Assembly: GCA_950295325.1 (NCBI GenBank)
Contig: OX485807.1
Span: 42,068,440 to 42,128,439 of the forward strand
Origin: Polytrichum commune
Taxonomy: Eukaryota > Streptophyta > Polytrichopsida > Polytrichales > Polytrichaceae
Direction: 5' to 3'
DNA length: 60,000 bases
The notes beneath the pieces are model-generated. The model had not been told where the DNA came from. It did not search any database and saw nothing but the letters and a program-made list of their open reading frames with translations. Shown here piece after piece: positions 11,345 through 22,830 of the stretch (the stretch's first letter is position 1; each line of letters begins with the position of its first letter). A program made the translations under genes and the position numbers.

Positions 11345-13412
11345 AAAATTGTAATCTACACTGATTCTCAATTAGTGAGAGAGGGCTAATAGAGCGTGTG
11401 GGAAATTAGTGAAGGCGATATTAATCTTTCTTTACACTATAACTAGGATTTAAGTATACATGGACACAAGACTGGTCCAAAGTTATTAATACACATGAGA
11501 TTTTATTTTATTTTTGCACAATTGAGATATGCACATTGTGAAATAATTTATTTGGAGGAAGAAACTAGAAGAATTTAGCGAAACCCCGAATTATACATAC
11601 TTTGAGAAGTAATATGGTTGAATATTTCTTTCTTGATGTATGTTTCTTTCACAAAGAACACAGTGTGCGTGCAACTAAAGTGAGCTATAACAAAAGATGT
11701 TGTCCACGTCTAGGATTAGTTGTTGTCAATTCCATCATAGGGTTTGCCGATAGAACTGCACATGTTAATTTCTCATTATGTCCATAGCTTGTGAATAACT
11801 CTATGTGCACTTTAAACTTGTTTATATTAAGTAGTGCCACCAAATGACATAGGAAGCATTATTCATCCATGTATTAAGAGAGAAGAAACGTTGACCCCTA
11901 TTGGGATCAGCATGATTGAAATGCCCGTTCGACCCACTCCATATATTCACAACAAATACTCCGTCGTTGTTCATTAAAAGTTCCGGCATTGTTCATCGTG
12001 GCAAGCACGTGCTTGCATGTAAATTTCTAATCACTCTACAGATACCTTCAGAGCACGCATTGTTTTCTCTTGAAATGTATGGTAAACAAGCATGTAGTCA
12101 TGAATTTAGTATCACTTTGTAAAAAATTCAGCCTCACACTTTTGAGACGTGGCAAATAGTGTGTGTTTCAAGAATCAGTGCCACACACACTAATTGTGAT
12201 CATCAATGTAGTGTTAAACTTATGATCACATTATAAACTTTTGAAATCAACGGAAAACCCCCCCGGCACATTATTCAACCTCATGTTGAATTTCAATGCA
12301 TGGGCCCATAATTACACATGGGTTATGTCAAACAAGTCATTGGACATTCTTGGAGTGAGCATATTCAATATGAAATCATCATAACATGGCGCCGAACACC
12401 TACATAATCTTACTCAACTCCGTGATTGCATTCCGCGGGACCATGTATTGGACAAGAATAATTGATCCTCTAGTTCCGGGATCCCATTTATGGGAAGCAC
12501 TCAAGATGTGCATTGTTAGATGTTCGCCACGCATCCTTACATTCAAGGTTTAAAAATCGCAACCTCTTTCTTTGGAAAGAAATCATCTTTTAGTTGCGTA
12601 GTAATGTTATGGATGTGTTTGAGACATGGATGGAGAACCAACCCCCTCATTACCATCGCAGCCAGGGTGAGAGGAACCACACGTGAACACTCCATTAAAA
12701 ACTCACCAACCTCAACATCCCAAAATCAAATAATAAAACCCTCGTGAAAAATATATACCAAAATGCCATCAAAAATCTCACATACCTCGTCCTAAACAAA
12801 AGAAAACTCAATAAGAAACAAACACCCGTCCCCCCCCCCCCAAAACGAACATGAGATAACTATTATACTACCAGACCCCACCTCCCAAGGAGGCATAACA
12901 CCTTAAGTTGCATCATGGACAACCGTGATCAACACAAGGCTAATGAGCTCACAGTCATGCTTGTACCTAGACATGGACGTTACTTTTTTCTTTTTCTTTT
13001 TTTCCTCTTTTTTTCTCTTTTTTTGTTCTTGTCTATGTGTTTGAGACGCCTTTAAGCATGTGCCATACATATACACATTCGGTGCCACTCCAAGTTCCTC
13101 TCTTCTGCAACCCACATTCGCTTTACACCACATAACGATTTACCCACCACCATGTAGTTCATGGTCAATTCTTTCATTGTCGCATGTATAATTGTTTGTA
13201 GATTTTATTTTTCTTCTAATGCATCATTTGTTAGCTATGATTTTACCCTCCACATAGATAGGTATTTCGGGCCATACATGATTGCTCTTCGTCGTTGGAC
13301 ACCTAGGTGTCCGTGCTTTGTTGCTAAGGTAGGCATGTCTTAGATGGTTAATGTTGTACTTTTGACTAGCCTACTTCTCCTATGGTGTTAAACACTCACC
13401 CATTATGAGATC
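11345..13412. other. Intergenic DNA, nothing coding recognised
   Basis: No family-level similarity in any frame. A C-run sits near 12831-12842 and a T/C-rich tract at about 12983-13028. Short frames such as 11602-11787 and 12520-12747 lack any supporting signal. Confidence 0.35.
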
Positions 13413-13415
13413 TTA

Positions 13416-15169
13416 GGGCCGGTTTACACCATGGCAGTGAACATGGACTTTATGGGTTGACTCGGATTTTCACCCCTCTTTCCACATATCATTCGGTGGT
13501 TGTCCATGCTCATTCGGTTGATGCCTAAGCTTATTAACTCATTTCAGTGAAAAACCTAACTTTTTCTTGGCTTCCCAATAATTTTCCCTGAGTTTTCTAT
13601 AAGCAATCAATTACAAAATTGACAACTAAAATAAGAACTCGGTTCACATACTAAATTTAAGGCAATTTGCATGCAAATTCAACTTTGATTACTACGTACG
13701 ATAAAAGATCATTTCAAATCATATTTTGAAAGAAATCATATTTATTCAAGAATGAAAACATGGAACACCCTCAATAATACATGAAAACAACAACCAAAAA
13801 CATCGATTAGGCACTTAGAATATGAAATCATCACCCTTAAACATCAAATAAACAATGCAAAACATTAAACAACACTCAACAAAGGGATAGTGATGATAGC
13901 TTTGGTGCAGTCTCACCGCGGCACTATACATGTAAACCCTTGAAGATAGAAAGAGAGAGACGGAGGATTCATGATAAGGTGTGGGAGAACTAGTTATAAC
14001 CGGAGACCTCAGGCAGCCCAGCTAAGAACAGGTGGGAGATGGTGTGGGATAGCTAATATTAACCTACTCTTGAATGGGAAAGGATGTAAAACCGTCATCA
14101 ACTTTACGGAAGCGGTTGATTTCCTCTACACTTAATTTTTCCTTTGGTTCTACGGCCTAAAATAGTGAAATTAAATCGGTAATTTATCGATTTCACTCGA
14201 CTGATTTTACATTAAATGTCATATCTCCCCATTCACTGCACCATGAACCAGGAAATCGTCCCAGGGCATGGTAAGAGCCTTGATTAGATGTTGAACTCGT
14301 CATGGGACCACTTCGATTTACACCAAGGAAAAAATGGTAGAGTGACCATGGAGGTCGAGGTCCCCAAAAGACATATTTTAATGCCTACTTAATACATTGA
14401 CAAGGTCCAATGGTGAGAAAGGCAAGAGAGGTGGTCTTGTAGGAAAAGGCATGGGCCCATGGCAGAGAAATGCCATTATAATATATTTTTGATGGATTTT
14501 TTTGGGGAGCTTTAAATACAACTCTTCCCATTAGGTAAGGCTCACAAGGCACACTTTCAACATCTATGTGATGTAATGAATCTCGAGAAGCAAGTCCAAC
14601 CTTTATGTGCCTTTATCATATCATAGCCCATGAGACATACCATTTCTTTCATGCCCTACCCTTAAACCAGCTCCCACATGCTTCACTAAACAATGTGGGA
14701 CATCTAGAACTCGAGAATTTGAGTACACATGGTGAAGCATATTGCAAATAATGCTCAATGTACAACACAAGGTACATGTCACATGTAAATTACATTGAAC
14801 ATGTACAAATTAAATCTCTCATTTTTTTTTGGGTGAAACTTGTTGTGATAAGATTTGCAAGCCACATCTTTGACACTTTTAACAAGAAGTGAAGACAAGT
14901 AAAGCCCAAGAGAAGACAAGAGAATGAGCAAACTTGAATTTACTTCAAAAATGATTTTTTGGGCATATATTACAAAAATCAGCACATTCACTTTTTGGTG
15001 CGTGGTCATTCTTCTTGGTCCACATTCGGTTCACACCTAGTGAGGGGCCCAGGGCTTTCAAAATTGATTTTAAAGAAGTCCGACCATGGAAGTTGGACCA
15101 TCAAGTTTGACCATTGAAAAAGGCCATCTTCCATGGTCTGACTTCATGGTCCATAGTGTAAACCGGCCC
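13416..15169. mobile_element. Non-autonomous PIF/Harbinger-type DNA transposon, 1,754 bp
   Basis: The left end reads GGGCCGGTTTACACCATGG and the right end is its inverse (GTGTAAACCGGCCC). Both are flanked by TTA (13413-13415 and 15170-15172), the 3-bp target duplication typical of PIF/Harbinger elements, whose ends usually start with GG/GGG. Subterminal copies of ACCATGG and GACCAT motifs recur on both sides, including around 14315-14360 and 15080-15155. No transposase frame is present, so movement would need a partner element. The superfamily call rests on the TTA duplication and terminal bases only. Confidence 0.75.
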
Positions 15170-15460
15170 TTATTCATCTTTCTCATGATTTTCAAAGCTA
15201 ATCTTTACAGCACTCATTGCATATGGAGGAAGAATAGTAAAGCTAGGGGATGACATGGTGGCTATCATTTTGTTTGCAAACAACAAACTCTACAACGAGG
15301 TGGTTGAATAGTAAAATCGAATATGGTTCTACAATATGTGCTTTTGCAAACATGTAGTATTCCACCTTATCTACTAATGTGAAACTCTTCACTTGATGTA
15401 ACTTGTGAACTAAGTTTGTCTTCATGTGGTCACTCTTGGTGGACATACCCAACCAAAACA

Positions 15461-15481
15461 CACACACACACACACACACAT
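15461..15481. repeat. (AC)n microsatellite
   Basis: About ten AC dinucleotides in an otherwise featureless AT-rich stretch. Confidence 0.9.
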
Positions 15482-15739
15482 AAAAAGAAAACACAAAAAT
15501 AAATCCCAACATATCAAACAAATAGGAACATAAGTGAAAATGAGATTAGTATGAAAAATCACAAGAAAAATACATTGATACTTAGTCTTGTAGCATGACA
15601 TCGTGCATTAAATCAAAAAATACACCAATAGATTTTGAGGGTTTTATTTTGATTTTACATAATGTCCCCTTCACACGCCCTTTAAACTTTCAAATACTTT
15701 GGGTGAATTATCGTGGGCCCCAAAATTTTGGACTTCTTG

Positions 15740-16095
15740 GGGTTTTTCTTGTTAATTGCTAGCCAATTTTTGGGGTCCATGATAATTCAAAAAACTAATT
15801 TCAGAACTTTGGTTTTTAATCCATGTCATGCCTCCACACAACAAGAGACTCATACCAGGCATTTGGGGGTCCATTGAATTTTTGAATGGCCATCGAAAGG
15901 GCCAAACTTCTGGATCGTGACATTGAGACAACCATTTCTAGAATTCATGATTTTTAAAGAAAAATTCACATGTCCGTTATTGGGGCCTACAAGACTTCAA
16001 ATATTGCCATTGGAGGGTTGGTCACCAACCTATGCCCCATCCCCACACAACAAGAGGCTTATGGTTGGCATTTGAGGGTCCCTTGAATTTTTGTA
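15740..16095. repeat. Two-copy degenerate repeat, ~200-bp spacing
   Basis: CACACAACAAGAG followed by GGCATTTG(G/A)GGGTCC and TTGAATTTTTG occurs near 15835-15885 and 16045-16095. It leads directly into the array at 16100-16960. Confidence 0.5.
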
Positions 16096-16099
16096 TTAA

Positions 16100-16960
16100 A
16101 AAATAAAATAAAAGTTGGAACCAACTTTTGCATGTCCAAAATTTTAAAGTTGTAGTATAAATTCGAAGATGATGATTTTCATATTCTTGGGGGCATTTTT
16201 TTAAAGTATAGGATAACATTTGGAAGCACTACAAGAGTCAATTTGTTCATGATTGTAAAATATTCTAGAAATATAATTAAATTCGTAACCAAATTCGATG
16301 CATTCAAGATGTTGAAAATTGTAGTCTTGGAGTTGAGACATAAAAGCTTCATTTTTGTGCGCATTATTCTAAATCTTGGAAAGGCATTGTGAGAGTTTTT
16401 TTTTTGAAGCACTAAGAAATATAAAATAAAAATTGGAACCAAATTTGGAAAATTATAGTCTTGGATCCGATACAAAAGATTTTAAAATTTTCAAAACATT
16501 TGGGCATCTTGCCAAAAGCCCTGGGAAGCATTGGGAAGCGATATGAGAGTCATTTATAAAGATTTTACAACAAAGAAAGGAACCAACTTTCACGTGCCCG
16601 ATATTTTGAAAATTGTGGTCTTGAATCCAAGACCAAAAAAGAAAAGAAAAGAAAACAAAACAAAATTATGGGAATTTTTTCAAAGCCATGGGAAGCCTTG
16701 GGAATCGTTACGAGAGTCATTTTTGAGAAAAATAGAAAAATAAATTAAAAGTCGTAACCAACTTTCATGTGCTCGGATTTTGAATAGTGTATTCTTGGAG
16801 ACAACACCACAATTTTTATTTTATTTTTATTTTAAATTTTTTTAAAAAAAATTGGCATGTTTCTAAAGCCATTGGGAAGCCTTGGGAAGCAACCTTGTAA
16901 GAGGGATTTTTGAAGAATTTAGGAAAATTGAATAAAACATGGAACCAATTTATGAGTTTT
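16100..16960. repeat. Degenerate ~165-bp tandem array, about six units
   Basis: GGAACCAACTTT (or close variants) recurs near 16119, 16286, 16435, 16577, 16756 and 16942, a spacing of 142-186 bp. Between anchors, TTTTGAAAATTGT(A/G)GTCTTG, then GGGAAGC(A/C)TTGGGAAGC and GAGAGTCATTT recur in order. The units are heavily diverged and rich in A-runs. Confidence 0.65.
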
Positions 16961-17209
16961 TTTTTACGACATGGCCAATGAATATTGTGACTCACTATGA
17001 AGGTCACACCATTGTTCCAATGGATGATCATAAATGTATATACATATTCCATCAGTCTACCAATTTAGAAAAAAATCCATATTACACATGTATAATTGCT
17101 CAAATATTAACATGTCATGTGACCACGCGACACACTCTATGATCGTTTTAACGATTTTCTATTCCCCTTAGTTACATGTACACACCAGTCCAACATTTGT
17201 ATGGAGCGA

Positions 17210-17600
17210 CTCATCGGGCACGAGACCGCGTGGATGACCGACTGTGGATGAACGCGTAACGTCTCCCCAAAGAGCGGATGATTTCCAGTGGCTCCTCATC
17301 CACTTGCTCCCGTTAAACGCCCTAGTGGGAAACGGGGCAGGGCGATCCGCCACGTGGCATTCGACTCTCGGCCCGACTCACGCGCCTTGGATAGGCATGG
17401 GCCCACGTGGACAGAGAGTCTATATAATATGGATGATCATTCATCTGTATCGGATGAACAAGTGCGTTGTAACATCCATGTGCTTCCGGACGACCAATGG
17501 GATGGCCTCCACGCCAACCGAGAGGCCGTATGGATGAATAATTCTCTAGGGTAGTCGATGAATACTTTAAAGCTACCAAGCACATGCCTCTGACAACGTG
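17210..17600. promoter_or_regulatory. G-box/TATA segment rich in GGATGA motifs
   Basis: GC-rich block with GCCACGTGGC near 17350, GGGCCCACGTGGAC near 17400, and CTATATAATATGG about 20 bp after the second G-box, an arrangement like a plant core promoter. GGATGA or TCATCC recurs at least eight times. CATCCA(C/T)TTGC and CATCCATGTGCTTCC recall 11130-11340. No gene was found immediately downstream on either strand, so its role is open. Confidence 0.4.
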
Positions 17601-19300
17601 GAGATCCGGTGCGAAAGTCGAGGGGATCCAGGTAATGCGGGTGGAGGGAGGGCGTTATTAGTAAAACTCCAAGAGTGGGACAACCTGGTAGACTTGGAAA
17701 CTTGGCTGCCAGTAAAATAAATATTCATTCCATGCTCTTTACCACGGCTCTTTTGTGCGCCTGGGGATCTGGGCCCTATGCCCGCCCTTTCTCCCTCCCT
17801 CTTCCCTTTTGAAAGCAAGGAGGACAAATAAAAAATAAAGGTTGCGCTTCCTTGGATGGGGGCGTTTGAATTAACACGAATAGCATTGTCCATGCACCAT
17901 GTGCTTACTACGTGTTACGTGGGAAATTAATTAATTGGGATCATGAGTCTAAATTCGTATGAGGGCCCTTTTTTTGAATGTGAGGAGAACTTCCCATTTT
18001 CGAGGATGGATTCCCTGAGTGTTAGATGTGGACTCTAGAACCGCCCTGTGTTTGGTTGCCAGATAATTTATCTTGTGGTTAGATCCGGATCGCAGTTCAT
18101 CTGACGGCTGAGATTCAATAGATATATTGTGAGTACATCCTAACCTCCGTAATGCGCCCTGGGCTAGATCACATCTTCATTCGGCTGGGCCCCGCTTCTC
18201 CCACGCCTCCTTCACTGGCCGGTCTTCCTGCCTGCACTTGCATGGGAACTCCTCCCCTCTCTTACATCCCGAAACCCTAACGAACGCATGTGCTCAGTTC
18301 ACATCTCCCTCCTTGTTGTCACATTTCCCTCCCATATATCATGGGCTTTGACATTAAGTAATCTGTCAAAGAATTCAAACCACACGCTCACATGCATCCC
18401 ATTGTCCTTGTTGTCTTATTACAATGTTGACTTTGTTTTATTCCATAATGACATGCGGTACACAAGTAATCTAGTATCGCGTATCCATGTTGACATTGGA
18501 TATGGTATCATGGATATAGCATTATAGTATGTTAACATGGATACGCAATTAGAGATTAGGGTGTATTATATAACATGTTTATGTTAATGGAGATAGTTAG
18601 TATTTAATTGCACCAAGTTAATAATGGTAAATGCTCGTAAGGTCCTAGTTGATACCTTGAATTGGAATGTGACTTGTAAGTTACGATGGACCCATGAGTG
18701 TCGGGAGGTCCGAGGAGGGTTACCGTACATAACCGTATGAGCTCCATCTCCTCTACGCCCTTCGATCGTGGAGATCTAAGGGTTAGAATTGAAGGCGGGG
18801 GGAGGATGAGGCTTGTGTTCTAGGGGAGTCGTCGTGTTCTTTCCCAATCTTAGAAAACCATCTCATGCGTCGAATGAGATGTGAGGTTATAAACACTTTG
18901 TGAGGAGCGGTGGAGTATCATATGCAAGTGACTACAACTTATCTACAACTTCAATAATATGCTCTTGCATGGAATATGACAAGGGGTCGAGATATTTCAA
19001 TATGTCGCACGAGCATTGATCATGCATTCAACCCACCATCATGTATGTTTTTTAAAACTTGGGAACCGTTTCAATCACTTATTTTTCCATATCTCCTTTC
19101 GACAACAAACGGACATTTCAAAAATCCTCTTTAAATAGCTTTATTATGTCACCTTCCGAGGAATCAAACATTTGCCCGGGAGGTAAATCCAATAGACGCA
19201 CATCAGGTACAATTGATAAGTTGCATTCTTGTCACATGATTGCCAACAAGATATTTATTCCATCTATCTATCTATCTATCTATCTATATATATATAAACA
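17601..19300. other. Intergenic DNA without a supported gene
   Basis: Fairly GC-rich at 17600-18290 and AT-rich afterwards. A CGAAACCCTAACG telo-box-like motif is near 18272. A (TATC)n run sits at about 19263-19286. No reading frame is convincing. Confidence 0.35.
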
Positions 19301-19307
19301 CCGTCTT

Positions 19308-19631
19308 CACTACACTAAAAAGGATAGTTAGTGTTTGATACACTAAATACGAGCGCGTACACTAAATGCCAATAACCTTGTGAAAGTAAGTAACATTGAA
19401 TGTAAACTCAAACACTAAATATAAACTATGGTAATATGCGGAAGTTACATGTTTGAATTTAGTGTTGGTAAGGATATGAAATCCTTGCATCATAGAAAGG
19501 GAGGTGGCAGTAGGGAAAGCAGTGGCATGTCAAGCACTAATTGTCAAGGAATTGAAAACCAGTGTTGAGCAATGTAGAGTGGTAACAACATCACATATAA
19601 TCAGACACTAAATATCCTTTTTAGTGTAGTG
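19308..19631. mobile_element. CACTA-ended MITE, copy 1 (324 bp)
   Basis: The ends are inverted copies of CACTACACTAAAAAGGAT, extended by a further TTAGTGT. Short ACACTAAAT motifs repeat inside both ends. The same element occurs inverted at 55612-56026, sharing long internal blocks such as GTTTGAATTTAGTGTT and AAGGATATGAA. CACTA termini suggest En/Spm-type mobilisation, but a clean 3-bp target duplication is not visible and there is no coding capacity. Confidence 0.7.
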
Positions 19632-19702
19632 AATGAGCTCAAACAAAGAGTCTCTTTGCATGCTGCTCTTGCCACATCTTACATGCATCGCACACAAGGT
19701 CG

Positions 19703-20221
19703 TCATACAAATGACTCAAATATTGTACCATAGCCTGTTACTACACATTGGACATAATCGCCACGTAGGATTCTACAAGGGTGACCAATGTGGTAGCACC
19801 ATTTGGTGAACCTATTTAAACAACACCAACACAAGAGCAACGTACGGTGCGTATATGCCTTTTTGTGAATGTTGATTTCCAAAAGTGTCCGACCGCCATA
19901 CTTTGGAAGCGGTAGTGTCAAAAGATTTGAGCTTTTTGGCAAGCACCTTTTGTTGAAGAGCTTCGATAAATACATTTGATTGCTTAGCAAGTTCGAGGAC
20001 GTTCCCGACCCACAATGGTGTGCTATGTCACGTTTAGGTTTAAAAGTTGGGCACATGGCACTTGGATAACCCACTTGTTGCCATGTATGCGAATCTCGGT
20101 TTCCTTGGAACTTCCAAGTTTCTAACAAAGTCGTGCAAAGAAAGGTGTGTGTACCTAGGCCGATCCACCGACCAAATATACTAATCCTCCAAGCAAACTG
20201 TTGCAACTCATGGACCGCCAT
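19703..20221 (-). CDS. Unexplained 172-codon open frame
   Basis: An uninterrupted frame from ATG (MAVHELQQFAWRISIFGRW) in AT-rich DNA, unusual in length for its surroundings. It has Cys- and Trp-rich patches near the C-terminus. An overlapping minus-strand frame at 20015-19812 also looks protein-like (NVFIEALQQKVLAKKLKSF), which suggests a decayed, frameshifted transposable-element gene rather than a working one. No family was recognised. Confidence 0.2.
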   Translation of the reverse strand: MAVHELQQFAWRISIFGRWIGLGTHTFLCTTLLETWKFQGNRDSHTWQQVGYPSAMCPTFKPKRDIAHHCGSGTSSNLLSNQMYLSKLFNKRCLPKSSNLLTLPLPKYGGRTLLEINIHKKAYTHRTLLLCWCCLNRFTKWCYHIGHPCRILRGDYVQCVVTGYGTIFESFV

Positions 20222-21690
20222 TTACTACTCTATTGATTGTGTTTCAACTAGCTTGGGCTACCATTTGAAATGTTTGACAAAGTGCTAACTTACATCTTTC
20301 TCCAAAACAATGTCTATTTGTAGCATTGAAGTTGTGTTATATCCATAGATTGTGTATTGTATATTATGTGTACTTGTTTGAGACTACATTGTTGAGTGAA
20401 GAATAACACATCGGGTAATTTAAAACGATGAACCACATTAATTGAAGTAAAACGTATACTATTTGAAGTGAGCGAAGTTGTTACATACTCAATAGCAATA
20501 AGTTTGTCCATGTGTGATTGCACTTACATCATGGCAACGACATGATTTCCTTAGTATAGGAGGCAACAACAAAAGGCACATACACATCAAAGCACTCCTC
20601 CATTGATTTTGTGGTCAATCCTAACTACGTAGTGTCACTCGTCATATTTTGTAAGACCATCATCATGTTGCTTTGGTGTTGATAGATCTTCTCCACAATA
20701 ATTTTACCTTCACTCATCATCACTTTTGATGTTAGGCACTACACATGATAATTTGAAATCGTGTAACATCGTTGGAGATACATAGATCGGACACTCTTGT
20801 AAAAGTGAAGTATAGAGTAGGCATGCAATAGCTTAACAAAAACGAACCTTGTATTCCACCCCTTGATATAAATATTGCTACAAGTTAGGGGTGCATTGTG
20901 CTACATGAATACAAACAAGTAGAGTGCTTTCTTAAACACGCATATGCATTACCATATCAACATCACCCACATGGTTGTAATTTTTGTGACAATGGATGGA
21001 GTCAATTTGATCTTACAATTGTTACCACATGGTATTGACGCGAGCACGAGCCCCCTTCTAAGGGATTGGCCCTACAGTTGCACAAAGCACGACTCACAAG
21101 GCACGGCCCTATCAAAATCCCAATGCTAGAGTTTTGAGTTAGTGTAATTTACGCCTACGCAACATCCTAGTTGTGGTGTGATGTCATGTTTCTCAAAGGA
21201 CGAGAATTACGGGAATAAAAGCCCGCCTATTATGAAGAAATTTTTGATGTGTGTATGTGGGGGGGAGGGGGGGATTGTGACATTAAATGATGTTCTCCAT
21301 TGAGAAAACAAATATACACCTCACAAGGCAACTCAATGACCCCATGTCAGACTTGACATGACAATGTGGACAAGAGTCAACATAGCGTGTCACACTAACA
21401 CCAAATTCGTGTAACAAATAACACGAACCCAAGGCCACAAGCAAACAAACTCCCTCACATAGTTAGACGTACTAAAATACGCACACCATTCACACAATAG
21501 AGTGTGTCTTCTGAATCAAAAAGCCTAATTAGACCCTAATACGCACTTATGGCGGGAGGTGGCTACTGCACACTACACTATATTGGAAAGTACTCCAATG
21601 AAATAGGAGTCTTGATTAGCATACACTAAACTTAATTAGAGTCACGCCAAATCCGAGTCACTAAAACGCACAAAATGCAAGCTGGGCCCC
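20222..21690. other. Intergenic DNA, nothing coding recognised
   Basis: AT-rich until about 21640. A G-run (GGGGGGGAGGGGGGG) is near 21261. Composition then changes abruptly to the GC-rich island. Confidence 0.35.
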
Positions 21691-22540
21691 CGCGGGCGCC
21701 CAGCTGACAAGCCGGCACTGTCACTGTCACCCGCCCAGAGCCGCTGACTCGCGGCAGGAGACGAGAAGATCTTTAAGCAGGGGGCCCGCTGTCGCTGCAT
21801 GTGACGCTAGGGCGTTGCCTCACATGCCGCTCCTGACAAAGCGGCACCAAGTTAACACTCTCCAGAGAGCCGCTGCCTCGCGTCAAGATCTTGCGGCAGA
21901 GACAAAGAAGCTCTTTCGCGAAGCCCCCGTGCCGCTGCCGCAGAAGAGGAGAGGTACGCGAAGACCTAGACAGTTTGCCGCAGCCGCTGCCGGTGGGCCC
22001 CGCCTGCGTCCGTCGCTCGCTTCGTGGTGCCAGGATGCGTCCCCAAACTCTGCCGCTGCTGCTGACTATGCGGCACTGCAAAATGTCTCCCGCGCTCGGA
22101 GCAGCGGCCTAGCGGCATCGCTCAGTGCCGCTGACGCTGCATCTGACACGACTCCCGTGCCGGGGACGCGGAGCCAGTGCCGCAAACGCTGCTCGTGGAG
22201 ACTGCCCGCCCGCGCTACACGCTCGCCTGGTAACGACATGACCGTAGCAGAGTGGATCATCGGGAGAGTGTGAGAGTCGATTGTCTCGGCATTGTAGGAT
22301 CTCCTCACGGTCACTCGTTCGTTTGCATCGTCAGTCTCTCTCCTCCCGCAATCACGTCGCAGCAGGCCTCGCACGTACTTAGCGTCGCGACTATCACAAT
22401 CATCCGGTCGCTCACGACGCGGTGAAGCTGCCGCGACCGAACCCTGGGGTGAAGTTAGGGCTGCAGACCGACCCGCGTCCGTCGTCGAGGCCTCTGCCCC
22501 GATTGCGGTGAGCTGGAGAGTTTTGGCATGCATTGAGGGG
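21690..22540. promoter_or_regulatory. GC/CpG-rich island with repeated GCCGCT inverted pairs
   Basis: GC- and CpG-rich, in sharp contrast with the AT-rich flank. GCCGCTG or TGCCGCT recurs about ten times between 21740 and 22180, often paired with a downstream GCGGCA so that short hairpins can form, for example near 21741, 21827, 22050 and 22108. The GCCGC core is shared with GCC boxes bound by ERF factors. CACGTC, TCGCGAC and other CpG motifs continue to about 22510, where GATTGCG is followed by GTGAGC, a good donor. The island could be the promoter and first leader exon of the NDL gene starting at 24832; that link is inference. Confidence 0.45.
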
Positions 22541-22830
22541 CCAGAACTTGTCAGAGATAAAGAGGTCGTGCGACACGGGCAGGATCCACTTTGGAAACAT
22601 CATCTGGTCACGGTGTGAAGGCGGGCAGACAGGCAGGCAGGGGGAGGAGCGTTTGATTTGTTTTCTTTTGATTTGTATTGCTTTTCGGAGGAGGCCTCGA
22701 TCTCGAGGCTTATTTGGGTGAGGTGGAGGGGTTGGCATGCATTGAAGGATTAGACGTCGTCAGGGGAGAAGAGGACGTACGACATCTCGTTTGACAGGTT
22801 TTGGTGTGGAAGGAGGGAGCGGCTGGGTTT
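22519..22830. repeat. Imperfect ~205-bp direct duplication
   Basis: TTGGCATGCATTGA, then a GTC(A/G)(G/A)GG-type block, AGAGG(T/A)CGT and ACGACA recur at about 22524 and 22732, followed in both by GG-rich sequence. It lies in the presumed long 5' leader intron of the NDL gene. Confidence 0.45.

Noticed and set aside
17244-17585. Overlapping 87-97-codon frames on both strands
   Set aside because: They fall in the G-box segment and overlap on opposite strands; no protein similarity.
21815-22273. 152-codon open frame in the GC island
   Set aside because: High GC content gives long chance frames on both strands here (also 22066-22533 minus). The translation is Ala/Arg-rich without a family match, and the repeated GCCGCT motifs explain it.
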